Notes under the pieces: generated by a model
What the model was told of the DNA's origin: nothing
The model's database searches: none
The model's input: the letters and a program-made list of their open reading frames with translations, nothing else
Shown here: piece by piece, positions 42,901 through 52,722 of the stretch
Numbering within the stretch: position 1 is the stretch's first letter
Layout of the letters: every line of letters begins with the position of its first letter
Origin: Acorus gramineus
Lineage: Eukaryota > Streptophyta > Magnoliopsida > Acorales > Acoraceae
Assembly: GCA_030737835.1 (NCBI GenBank)
Contig: JAUJYN010000017.1
Span: forward strand, 372,001 to 436,000
Length of the DNA stretch: 64,000 nt
Direction: 5' to 3'
Program-made: the position numbers and the translations under genes

Positions 42901-43415
42901 GGTTGTTAATAAGAGATTGTGGGTTATAAAGATTGAATTGTGGTCAATATTGTCTGTGATGCATGGGTTGTGCTGTTCACTGAGCGTGTGGCTCACCCCT
43001 CGCATATGTTTTCCCCAGTTGTCACTGAGCCGGAGCCGGAGGAGCAGTTGGAGCCGTCCGAGGGATTCCTTCAGTAGCGGAGCAGCGCTACGTTCCGCGA
43101 GTGCCAGAGGCTATCAGCATCCCTTCTTGACTGTATGTATTTTATTTCCGTGCTTGGCACGCGTTTGTATATATTCAGTTGTATTTGTGTATATTGGCTC
43201 TCACAGGACAGATGATTGAGTATCGAGTCTGTAGTATGTTTATTTACAGATTCAGTCTTTTGCTTCCGCATTTGGTGTATATATCATGTCAGCCCTTTGT
43301 TGTCTGTGTGTCATTCTGGTTGCTTGTGTATGATATATTATTGACCTCCTGTGTAGATTCTGATATTTTATATACACTTGCCGCGTCCCGGGGACGGCCG
43401 CCCTGGGGCGTGACA
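39976..43415 (+). repeat. Middle LTR of E2
   Basis: 3440 bp, TG at 39976 to CA at 43415; it serves both as 3' LTR of the first and 5' LTR of the second internal region. TATATAA at 40239-40245; weaker donor GTAACC at 40563; CpG-dense 40690-41590; acceptor TTGCAG to 41722; mini-exon-like 41723-41758 followed by GTTAGTGG; GAATTC palindrome near 42430; the CCTTG[C/T]GAGG...CCCTCCCAAG module in two tandem copies (42060-42170, 42245-42360); two G-rich units at 42715-42775 and 42815-42875. The W-box cluster of other A LTRs is absent. Confidence 0.9.
40239..40245 (+). promoter_or_regulatory. TATA box of the E2 middle LTR
   Basis: TATATAA followed by the conserved CTATTCATCATC initiator-region sequence about 25-30 bp downstream, the same arrangement as in E1 and E3. 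Confidence 0.6.
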
Positions 43416-43421
43416 AAAAGT

Positions 43422-43433
43422 TGGTATCAGAGC
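43422..43433 (+). promoter_or_regulatory. Primer binding site (E2, second internal region)
   Basis: TGGTATCAGAGC, tRNA-iMet type, six bases after the LTR end at 43415. Confidence 0.9.
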
Positions 43434-43535
43434 CTGGTCCTGTCAGAGCCAATAGTCTTCCTTTCGTAGAGATGAGTCCTAGGATTTCTATATGAGTATT
43501 CTGATCCTAGTGTCTGGTTTTCTTAGGGTGCTGAT

Positions 43536-45011
43536 ATGCCTCCTCGCAGAGGACGGCGCGGACGAGGTCCCTCTCGGTCTTTGGAGGTTTCCGGACCTAC
43601 CAGAGACGAGGATGCTACCGGAGAGTCCTTGGCACAGGAGCCTCCTGCTTGGGAGCGTGCTTTCGCTCGGTTGGCTGATTTGGTGGAGACACAGACGAGG
43701 GCGCTGGAGGCCCAGACCAGAGCATTGGCAGAGCAGGCTAGAGAGATTCAGGAGCTGAGGGCGGCTCGCGAGGCAGTTCCGCAGGTCCCCTTGGTGGCAG
43801 ATCCGCCTGTGGTACCCGATGTACCCCCAGTCCCCGTGGCGATTCCGGCAGTAGGAGTTGAGGATCCCCTGGAGAGGGAGGAGGAGCTAGAGGCGGCGGC
43901 GCGAGTGCAGCAGAGCGGCCTCAACGCCTTTCTGAAGCTCCACCCTCCCGAGTTCCATGGTCAGTCGGCAGATCCTCTTGCGCCAGAGCGTTGGTTGAGG
44001 GAGGTGGATACGATCTTCGCGGCCATGCTTTGCACTGATCGCCAGCGAGTCCCCCTGGCCACCTTTATGCTGAAGGGTAACGCCGCCGACTGGTGGGCTA
44101 CCCGAGTGGTGGACATCCCAGAGGGAGTGGAGCAGCTTTCTTGGGCAGGATTCCGGAGGTATTTCTTGGAGGAGTACTTCCCGTTCTCGACGCGCCAGAT
44201 CGTGATGCGGGAGTTCGAGCAATTGACGCAGGGCTCCATGTCGGTTGCTGACTACTCTACGCGCTTCACGAGGCTCTCCAGATTTGCTCCGACCTTGGTG
44301 ATGGATGAGGACACGCGGTGCCGCCGTTTCGAGTTGGGTCTCAGCAGCGCCATCCGGGTGCACGTCACCTCCCAGGCATTCTCGAGGTTCTCGGACTTGG
44401 TGTCTCGAGCGAAGACGGTCGAGCGAGACCTCGGGATCATCGTGGGGGTTCCGACCCCTTCTGCAGATCAGGGTCCTTCCGGGAGTCGGGACCAGGGGCA
44501 GCGCAAGAAGAAGAGGCCCCGCTTCGATCAGTCAGCGGCTGCCTCTCCTCCAGCAGATGCGGTGCCAGTGTGGGATCCAGCACCCATTGCAGCAGTGCCC
44601 ATCCAGTCCATGCAGCCGGAGAGGCGGCGCTGTTTCCATTGTCAGCGCATCGGGCATATCAGATACAATTGCCCTGATGCTGGCCGACCCCGCGTGCTAC
44701 CTCAGCAGCCGCAGTTCTTACAGCAGCAGCTTCCGCGCCAGCAGCAGCAGCAGCCTCAGCGTCAGCAGCAGCCACAGGGTGGTCGAGTTGACCAGTGGAG
44801 GCAGCCAGTGCAGCCGGTGAGACGTGCTCCTACTCCTCAGCCGCGGTTGGTCCAGGGCAGAGTTGCAGCGCTTACGGCCGAGGAGGCGCAGTCTTCGGGT
44901 ATCATGGTTCGAGGTATTATCTTGTGTTCCCAGCTCTCTAGTAATAGGATATATGTGTGGGTGTGTGTTTGGTTGCTGTTATGCAAGTGTGTGTGGTATT
45001 TTGGTGAGTGA
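43536..45011 (+). CDS. gag: Uninterrupted gag frame of a gag-only retrotransposon
   Basis: A 491-codon frame starting MPPRRGRRGRGPSRSLEVSG, with the acceptor-like TTTTCTTAG ending 9 nt before the ATG. Parts in order: basic N-terminus (1-25); likely coiled coil rich in Gln/Glu/Ala (about 45-80); Pro/Val linker (80-105); retrotransposon gag (capsid) domain from LKLHPPEF (about 133) through DWWATRVVDIPEGVEQLSW to AKTVERDLG (about 300); basic KKKRPRF; zinc knuckle CFHCQRIGHIRYNC at about 366-379; Gln-rich stretch (QQQQQPQRQQQPQ); end of homology at SGIMVRG (about 465). The last roughly 25 residues (SNRIYVWVCVWLLLCKCVW) are read-through of the LTR-derived spacer. It would form virus-like particles that package RNA. 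It lacks protease and must use another element's enzymes. Confidence 0.85.
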   Translation: MPPRRGRRGRGPSRSLEVSGPTRDEDATGESLAQEPPAWERAFARLADLVETQTRALEAQTRALAEQAREIQELRAAREAVPQVPLVADPPVVPDVPPVPVAIPAVGVEDPLEREEELEAAARVQQSGLNAFLKLHPPEFHGQSADPLAPERWLREVDTIFAAMLCTDRQRVPLATFMLKGNAADWWATRVVDIPEGVEQLSWAGFRRYFLEEYFPFSTRQIVMREFEQLTQGSMSVADYSTRFTRLSRFAPTLVMDEDTRCRRFELGLSSAIRVHVTSQAFSRFSDLVSRAKTVERDLGIIVGVPTPSADQGPSGSRDQGQRKKKRPRFDQSAAASPPADAVPVWDPAPIAAVPIQSMQPERRRCFHCQRIGHIRYNCPDAGRPRVLPQQPQFLQQQLPRQQQQQPQRQQQPQGGRVDQWRQPVQPVRRAPTPQPRLVQGRVAALTAEEAQSSGIMVRGIILCSQLSSNRIYVWVCVWLLLCKCVWYFGE

Positions 45012-45660
45012 GTGTCAAGAACGGTTGTTTGGGTTAAGGAAGCCGGGTTGTAGCCGTCCTGGCAGAGAGTTCCCATCAGTAGGTACCACCGATGCAGTCG
45101 GAGGGGTACTGAATCTGGGAGTATACCAGGTAGGGGCTACCCGGGAAGAGATTATTGAATGGTGCCGCGAGCGTGGAATCGCTCTCCCCTTCGTGGGATC
45201 CGCGTAGTACAGCCCCGGCGTTAGACAGGCTCCCGGTCAGAGGACCAGGCGAGCTACGGAGCGGGGAGAGGCTACCGGTGGACCAGGGGTGTAGAGCAGT
45301 CTAAGTCTCTCCCAAAGTCCCAAAATGTCTCCTTTCGGGAGTGAGGGTGTGGATGAGGCGAAGACGGGTCGCTCGTGACCAAATTGTTGATTCGACCATT
45401 CCCGATGATGTTGGGTTCGGTCTTGTAAATGATGTTGAAGGACATCGTTGGGTGATCACCTAGAGATAGATGATCCGGAGGGGTTAGTAGTGTTCTTTAA
45501 ATGATGTCTTCTTCTAGTGTTCCTTTCTGGATTAAGGGGCCTTGTGAGGTCAGCGTTGAAACCCGGGCTAGGGTACTTCGTGTTCCTTGTTTGGTTGTCG
45601 GGGTATCCTATATCGGGATTTCATGGTGCCCTCTCGAGGTTTCTTTTCCCAGGCAAGGGA
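44930..45660 (+). repeat. LTR-derived spacer (E2, second internal region)
   Basis: Nearly the same sequence as 38600-39330, from GAGGTATTATC after gag to TTCTTTTCCCAG near 45650. Both end sequences look like splice sites. Confidence 0.7.
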
Positions 45661-45728
45661 TACCATGGAAGCATCAAATGGATGGAAGATCAGGTGTGAG
45701 TTTTGGTGGAGTTAAGGCCTTTTGGGCT

Positions 45729-46256
45729 GGGTGATTTCTGGTGAAGGCATATCTGTGGACCCGGGCAAGACGCTCGTCGCGTCAAATTGGCGTCGACCGT
45801 CGAACCCTGCTAGGATTCGGAGCTTCCCGAGTTTGGCGAGTTATTGCAGGAAGCTTGACGAGGGTCTCTCGAAGATAGCTGTTCCTCTTAACCGCCTTAC
45901 TTGGAAGGATGTCCGGTTCGAGTGGTCCCCGTCTTGCGAGGAGAGCTTCCTGGAGTTTTATCGGAGGCTCACCTCAGCGCCAATTCTTACCCTTCCGTCT
46001 TGGAGGGGTGGGTTCGCAGTTGGGTAAGGGTGTGTCCACGATCCTGCTCACGTCATCCCGTTCGAGCCGCTCGTCTCTGAGCCGGACAGTCATTCGTGGA
46101 GCAGTCGATTGTGATCATGGACCGCCGCGTGAGGAGGCTCTGCACCAAGACCGTCCAGTGGTCGAGGTGCGATGGCAGCACCGTTCCGGTGTCGAGGACA
46201 CTTAGCAGCTCAAGGATGCCAGGTGTGACGCGTATCCGCATCTTTTCCCCTCCTAG
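45729..46256 (+). pseudogene. RT/RNase H boundary and integrase tail remnants (E2, second)
   Basis: 45729-46027 reads GEGISVDPGK, SLASYCRKLDEGLSKIAVPL and EESFLEFYRRLTSAPILTLP, open to 46027. The integrase tail begins at about 46032 (VHDPAHVIPFEPL) and reaches TAG 46254-46256 after frame breaks. Catalytic residues of both enzymes are missing. Confidence 0.75.
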
Positions 46257-46302
46257 ATGTTTTTGCATATTTTGAGGACAAAATTTCCTAAGGGGGGAAG
46301 AA

Positions 46303-49300
46303 TGTTATATATGTGTCACTTTTAGCCTGCTCGTAACCGTTGGAGCGTTCTGGCAGTTTTTCGGTTTTCGATCGGAACCGCTTATTTCTGGACTGTTAGC
46401 TATCGTCCCGAGTTAGAGACTCCGATTGGAAATCTAACTGCATATTTGGTGTCCTGGTGCCATTTTAGGCCTCTCACGAAAATTTCATCGAATTCCGGCA
46501 ACGTTTCCAAAATTTCACAGTTCCGGGGCGTATCCGGGTTTTTAAGTGACTTGCTACATATAAAGGGGATCTAATATTTGATGGGTACTATTCATCATCC
46601 CTACCAAAAGTATTTCTCTCTCCCCTCTCTCCTTTTCTTCCATTTGAGCCACTTAGAGCCCTCAAACCCAAAAACCTAAAGCATAGAAAGTGTAGATCGG
46701 GACACCCCGGTGCTTTCAAATCCCCATTCCGGCATACCTAGCCCTTCCATCCGCCCTCTCTTCTCCTCAGATCCGAGCCATTTCGGAGGTGGGAGTAGAT
46801 CCCGATGTTGGAGGCCTTTGGGGAAAGGTTTCGGTGCGCGGAGAGCAACCGAATATCCTTTCTTTCCCTTGGTAAGCCCTTTTTCCTCTCTTTTTATGCT
46901 TAGATGTATGTTAGGAGGGAGGATATGAGGTTGGGTGGTGGTTGGCGGCGGTGGGTGGCTGTCGGAGGTGGTTGGGGGCGGTCGGAGGCCGTCGGAGGCC
47001 GATGGATGGGTGGTGGAGGTGCTCGGGCATGGGGGTTGCAATCCCGGGCAGCAGGCAGCACTGGCAGCGCTCAGGCAGGCGCAGCAGGAGTGCAGCGGAA
47101 GGAAGGGCGCGCGCGTGGGCGCAGACGTGCGCGCGGGCTTGCGCTCGGGTTGGCGCTGGGCGTGCTGGGTGCTGGGCGTGCGGGGCGCGCAGGGTAGACT
47201 GGCAGGGCTAGCTCGGGTAGGATGGCAGGGCTGTGGGCGCGGGCAGGCCAGGCTGGCAGGCTGGGCGCGCAGGCGAGCAGGGCAGGAGGTGCTCGGGCAT
47301 CAGGCGAGCAGTGCCGGGCGTGCAGGCGAGCGGTGCTCGGGCCACTCGGCGATGCGCGCAGGCAGGCAGGCAGCGTGGGCAGCAGCGCGGGCAGGCTGGT
47401 AGGCGCGCTGGACGCGTGCTGCCAGGCGCACTGGGCGCGTGTTGCACGGGCGTGCGCGTGGGCGCTGGGTGAGGGTCCCGGGTGCTGGGCGCTGGGAGCT
47501 GGTCGCGGGTGATGAGCACTGGGCGCTGGGCACCGCAGAGGAGCATGCGCGCGGGGCGCTGGGCAGAGGCGCAGGAGTGCGCGCGGTGAGGAGAGCAGTG
47601 ATGCGAGTCGGTGGTGCGCGCGGGGCGAGGCTGGAGGTGCGTGCGGGGTGCTGCGGCGGGGCGCAGTGGGCGCGCGGTGCACCTGGGTGGCTCGGCGGCA
47701 TGTCCAGGCGGGCGGGCAGGGGCCCGGCGGTGCGCCTGGGTGCGCGGGCTGAGGCCCGGCGACGCATCCGGGGGCGGTTTCCCGTGCGGATGGTTGCCGG
47801 GGGTGCGGGAGTGTGTCGGGGTGCTCGGGCTAGCATGCGTACGGGTCGTATGTACGTTTGCCCGAGTGTTGGGTATTTATTTGAGTAGCTTGGTATATTT
47901 TGTACTGTTTTTGGGTTTTACTCACCAAGTTACTACCCTGTCTTGCAGATCTTGACGGACGGTCGCGCGACGACCCGGTTTCTGGTGAGTGGGACAATCC
48001 AACCCAGTAGTGAGGCGTTATACGCATTTGGGCGTATACCGACCTCTCCTGGGGCAGCATGGATTTATATTAACCCGTTGTAAAGTGTATTCCATGCTGC
48101 ATGATTTAAAGTGTAGAATGCATGCTACCCTAGACTTTGCATGTTAGGGACTTACACCCTTAGGATATGTGTAAGAGCCATGCATCATGTCCCCCTGTTC
48201 TCATGCTAGGAAGCCTTGGCCTATGCATGTGTCCTACTAGTTTACTTATTAAATTAAATGCTAGTATATGTGTAATTGCATGCTTTGGATAATATTATGG
48301 GGAGGGGCCTTGCGAGGTCAACATTGAGACCCGGGTTAGGGTACTCCGTGTTCCTTGTTTGGTTGTCGGGATGTCCTGTATCGGGACCTCATGCTGCCCT
48401 CCCAAGGTTCTTGTCCCAATAATATTATATCTCTAGTTGATAATTATTGATTTATCCCTTGTGTGATTATTAGCAGCTTAGTGAATATTATAGGGGAGGG
48501 GCCTTGCGAGGACAGCGGTGAGACCCGGGCTAGGGTACTCCGTGTTCCTTGTTTGGTTGTCGGGGTGTCCTATATCGGGAACTCACGCTGCCCTCCCAAG
48601 TTTCTTTCCCCCAATGATATTCCACCCTTGCTAATTATTGTGTATGTTCCCCGCATCTTGGTTATGCGCCCTGGAGGAATTCTGAAGAATTCATGACATT
48701 AGAGTCGTTGAGATGTGTAGTCGGCGGATCCGAGTGGATCATATGCGTATGGATAGGCTGCCCCAGCGTTAGAAAGGCCGTCCCTTCCAAGGGTTCCCAT
48801 CAGTAGGCGCCTCCTGATTTTGGTTTCGGACTGTGCTGAAGTTGTGGGTGAAAGCCAAGCGGCCTACGGAGTGGAGGAGAGACTATCGGTGGACCAAGGG
48901 TGACCAACAGCCTAGTCAGTCCCAAAATCCTATGTCACCCGTTGTAGGGTGAGGGTGAGGGTGTAGTGGGTTGGCGATGAGCGACCCACTGGAGTTGTGA
49001 TTGGATGATTATCAGTCCCAAAATCCTATGTCACCCATTGAAGGGTGAGGGTGAGGGTGTAGTGGGTTGGCGATTGAGCGACCCACTGGTTTGACTATTT
49101 GTTACTGTTTTGTGGTTGTTAATAAGAGATTGTGGGTTATAAAGATTGAATTGTGGCAATATTGTCTGTGATGCATGGGTTGTGCTGTTCACTGAGCGTG
49201 TGGCTCACCCCTCGCATATGTTTTCCCCAGTTGTCACTGAGCCAGAGCCGGAGGAGCAGTTGGAGCCGTCCGAGGGATTCCTTCAGTAGCGGAGCAGCGC

Positions 49301-49607
49301 TACGTTCCGCGAGTGCCAGAGGCTATCAACATCCCTTCCGTGCTTGGCACGCGTTTGTATATATATTCAGTTGTATTTGTGTATATTGGCTCTCACAGGA
49401 CAGATGATTGAGTATCGAGTCTGTAGTATGGTTATTTACAGATTCAGTCTTTTGCTTCCGCATTTGGTGTATATATCATGTCAGCCCCTTTGTTGTCTGT
49501 GTGTCATTCTGGTTGCTTGTGTATGATATATTATTGACCCCTGTGTAGATTCTGATATTTTATATACACTTGCCGCGTCCCGGGGACGGCCGCCCTGGGG
49601 CGTGACA
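46303..49607 (+). repeat. Last LTR of E2
   Basis: 3305 bp, preceded by PPT 46290-46302, ending GGGGCGTGACA at 49607 and followed by TSD GGAAA. TATA-like CATATAAAG at 46556-46564; donor GTAAGC at 46872; CpG-dense 47000-47830; acceptor to 47948; mini-exon-like 47949-47984; donor GTGAGTGG at 47985; GAATTC palindrome near 48676; G-rich units near 48945-49000 and 49040-49095. It lacks the W-box cluster. Confidence 0.9.
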
Positions 49608-51478
49608 GGAAAGCCCCTATCTATGCATGTTCCCATTTAGTTTAACTTAATTAAATCAAAATGAGAGCATATTGTTATAAGCATGCCTTTGAGAATATTA
49701 TAACCTCGTTGTTATAATATATGTTTTCCCGCATCTTAGTTATGCGCCATGGAGGAATTCTTGGGAATTCATGACATTAGTAGTGTTAGAAATCGTTGTC
49801 AACGGATCCAAGAGGATCGTATACGCGCGTGAGTAGGCTGTCTTCTCCTTTTGGTTGGATCTGATGTAGGGACTCCTCAGCATTGGAAAGCTAACCTGAC
49901 AGAGGGCTCCCATCTGTAGGTACCTCCGATGCGTCGGACAGTGCTGATCGTGGGAGTATACCAAGTAGAGGCTACGGAGTGTGGGAGAGGCTACCGGGTG
50001 GACCAGGGGTGGAGAGCAGTCTAGTCTGTCCCAAGAGGCCCATGTCACCCCTAAAAGGTGAGGGCGGGGGTGGGTCGGCGATGTTACGACCCTCTAACTT
50101 GTATAGTTACTCCCGTAAAGGGACTATGACTACTTTAAGGTTAATATGAGTGTGTTGATTGTTGTTATGTCTGTGCTTTGATATCTCGATAAGTGAGTAT
50201 CGAGTAGTTGTTTTCCATTGGGTTCGCTTTGCGAACATGGGATCGTTCTCCCCTTCGTTGGATCCGATGTAGGAACTTCTCGGGTTTAGCTGTCCTGACA
50301 GAGGGCTCCCATCCGTAGGTACCACCGATGCATTCGGAAGAGTACTGATCGTGGGAGTATACCAGGTAGAGGCTACCCGAGGAAAGGGCTACTAGCGGAC
50401 CAAGGGTGTAGAGCGGTGAGTTGAGGAGATCGGGTTGTAGATACTACCCGGGAGAGGGTTAACGAATGATGTTGCGGGCGTGGGAATCGTTCTCCCTTTT
50501 GGTTGGATCCGAGTAGGGACTCCCCGGCGTTGGAAAGCTGTCCTGACAGAGGGCTCCCATCTGTAGGTACCTCCGATGCGTCGGACAGTGCTGAACGTGG
50601 GAGTATACCGGGTAGAGGCTACGGAGTGTGGGAGAGGCTACCGGGTGGACTAGGGGTGTAGAGCAGTCTAAATCTCTTCCAAAAGTCCCAAGAGTCTCCC
50701 TCCAGGAGTGAGGGTATGGATGAGGTGAAGAATATCGCCGCGTGACCCATTCGTTGTTCGACCGTTCCCATAGTTGTTGGGTCCGGTCTTGAATCGATGT
50801 TTAAAGGCATCGTTTGAGCAATTATCTAGATGTAGATGATCTAGTAGTGTTGTGTAGACCAGTAAATCCGGGTCTCTTTGACTAACGGTATGGTCTCTCC
50901 CCAAAAGTCCCAAAAGACTCCCTCCGGGAGTGAGGGTGGGGGTGAGGTTGGTTGCGCCGCCACGTGACCCAGTTATCCATGGGTTTCCACCCATGTTTTC
51001 CTTGAAAGGGAATTGATTATGTATTGAACTGTAGTATGGTGATTGGTTTCCAGCCACTCACTGAGCTTGTAGCTCACCCCTCGCATATTGTTTCTTTTCA
51101 GGGGCAGTGTTGGGCGTGGAGCTGGAGCTTTCATGTGGCGTGGTCTTATGGGCGTGGAGCGTTCTGCCGGCGGGTGGCGAGTGCGAGGCTGTCAGCATTC
51201 CTAGAGTCATTTTATGCTTTGTAAATCGTGCATGTGGCACAGGTTGTATTTTCTTTGGTCTAGACTTGGCTCTCACAGGACAGTGATTGTGTATTCGAGT
51301 CTGTAATAATGTTTTTGATTTACAGACATTGTTTATATATTATGCTTCCGCTTTTCAGTCAGTTATCATTATCTTGCTTTGCCGCCTTGTGTATTGTTGT
51401 TGGAGTCTTTATTGACCTCAGGTATTGATAGCTGATATTTTATTATTGCCACGTCTCAGGGACGCCTGGGGCGTGACA
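49608..51478 (+). repeat. 3' part of the plus-oriented family B LTR
   Basis: Resumes after the E2 TSD with GGAAAGCCCC and runs to GGGGCGTGACA at 51478. It contains a GAATTC palindrome variant near 49755 and repeated GGTACC[T/A]CCGATGC modules. It matches 21460-23267. The right flank CCTAG does not duplicate the left flank of 33557. Confidence 0.85.
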
Positions 51479-52722
51479 CCTAGCACGGGTAGGCCTAGCT
51501 TAATGCCACAACTACCGGCTTAACAAAACCGATAAGATAATGAATTCTCCTGAATTCTAAACGAGTGCATCGCTCGGATGCACGGGGGCGATTACATCGC
51601 TAGCGCTCTAACTAATAAGGTACAACCCGACAACGGGTCATACCCACGCCTATTTCAGATAGGCCCAATCAGTTTTAACATGCGCATATATATATTCAGG
51701 AGAATTATATCTACTTATGTACATGAACTATATGCACGATAACCTATCAAATAATTATAGGGATACTCCCTAACATGGATTTACATCATAATAAATCATA
51801 CAACATGCATACATGGCCATTAATCACATAAGCACACAAGGCCTAACTTAAGCATGCGTTGGATATCACCAACTTAAAAGGTAAGGGTCAAGCGCAAATC
51901 TCACGCACTAACAGGTGCATGCCAATATTCCAAACGAACCCGAGTCGAGTAGGAAATCGCCTCTACTTACTCAGTTCGTGCAGAGGGAGAGGGCGAGGGA
52001 GAGATCATCATCTCTTGAAGTTGGTCATAGCTTTGCCCCATTATCATGGGCGTAAAAACTACACCACGCCCTCGAGTCTTATCGCAAGGGAATATTAGGC
52101 AGGTGCTCGTTATTAACCCAGACTTAATCATGCTGGATATTCTAATTAATATGGTGGGAGTAGTATTACAATACTACCTAAGACATGCCATATTCTATAC
52201 ATCCATACACATTACAGAATACATGCCCATACTAGAGGGGCGCATGCGATACAATCATTCATACATGGATACAATACATGCAATATAAGCCTAGCATGCA
52301 AGATATCTAACATATTATAGTTTAAGCATGGCCATACTACTTATCTACACAAGTAGTATAGCTAGGGTGTCCCATCGATGCGCGACGCACGACTACGCGC
52401 GTCGAGCGCATCTTGAGAGGGGGGGATTGGATCAAACCACTCACAAATACCTGGATTGCCGCGCGTCCGGTCTACGAGATCTGCAAAACACAACCAATGA
52501 TCCACAATTAAATATGGAACCTCCTATCACACATATAAGCCTACTTCATGAAGACCCTAACTCCTGATACTTCCATATTATCACACAAGACACATGCAAA
52601 CAACTCCTTGACACAACCGAGCAAAACTGCCAAACCTACTGCAACCGGCCCTACTAATTTGATCTCCACAGTACCCAATACACTTCCAAAAAAATTATGA
52701 AATAAATCATGCGCATTCTATG
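51479..52722 (-). repeat. Minus-oriented family B LTR, left part
   Basis: Matches the B LTR around 24950-25246 and 28888-29900. Mini-exon-like segment at 52445-52480 (36 nt between CTCAC and CTGCAAAAC on the plus strand). A decayed hairpin (ATACTACTTAT with ACAAGTAGTAT) lies at 52334-52359. Its last five bases CTATG are the TSD of the inserted solo A LTR; the LTR continues at 55333. Confidence 0.8.

Larger units (their letters stand above)
35642..49607 (+). mobile_element. Tandem gag-only retrotransposon array E2 (family A)
   Basis: Three LTRs (35642-37097, 39976-43415, 46303-49607) alternate with two internal regions (37098-39975, 43416-46302). The array as a whole is flanked by GGAAA on both sides (35637-35641 and 49608-49612), so it occupies a single insertion site. 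The disrupted target is a family B LTR: TTGATTGGAAA continues as GCCCCTATCTATGCATG, as in the uninterrupted copy near 21455. Such LTR-internal-LTR-internal-LTR arrays are expected from unequal recombination between LTRs of allelic or sister copies. Confidence 0.9.

Noticed and set aside
33557..51478. One complete solo B LTR with TSD
   Set aside because: The flanks TTAGG and CCTAG do not match, and an inverted B fragment at 34666-35096 interrupts it, so a single clean insertion is not supported.
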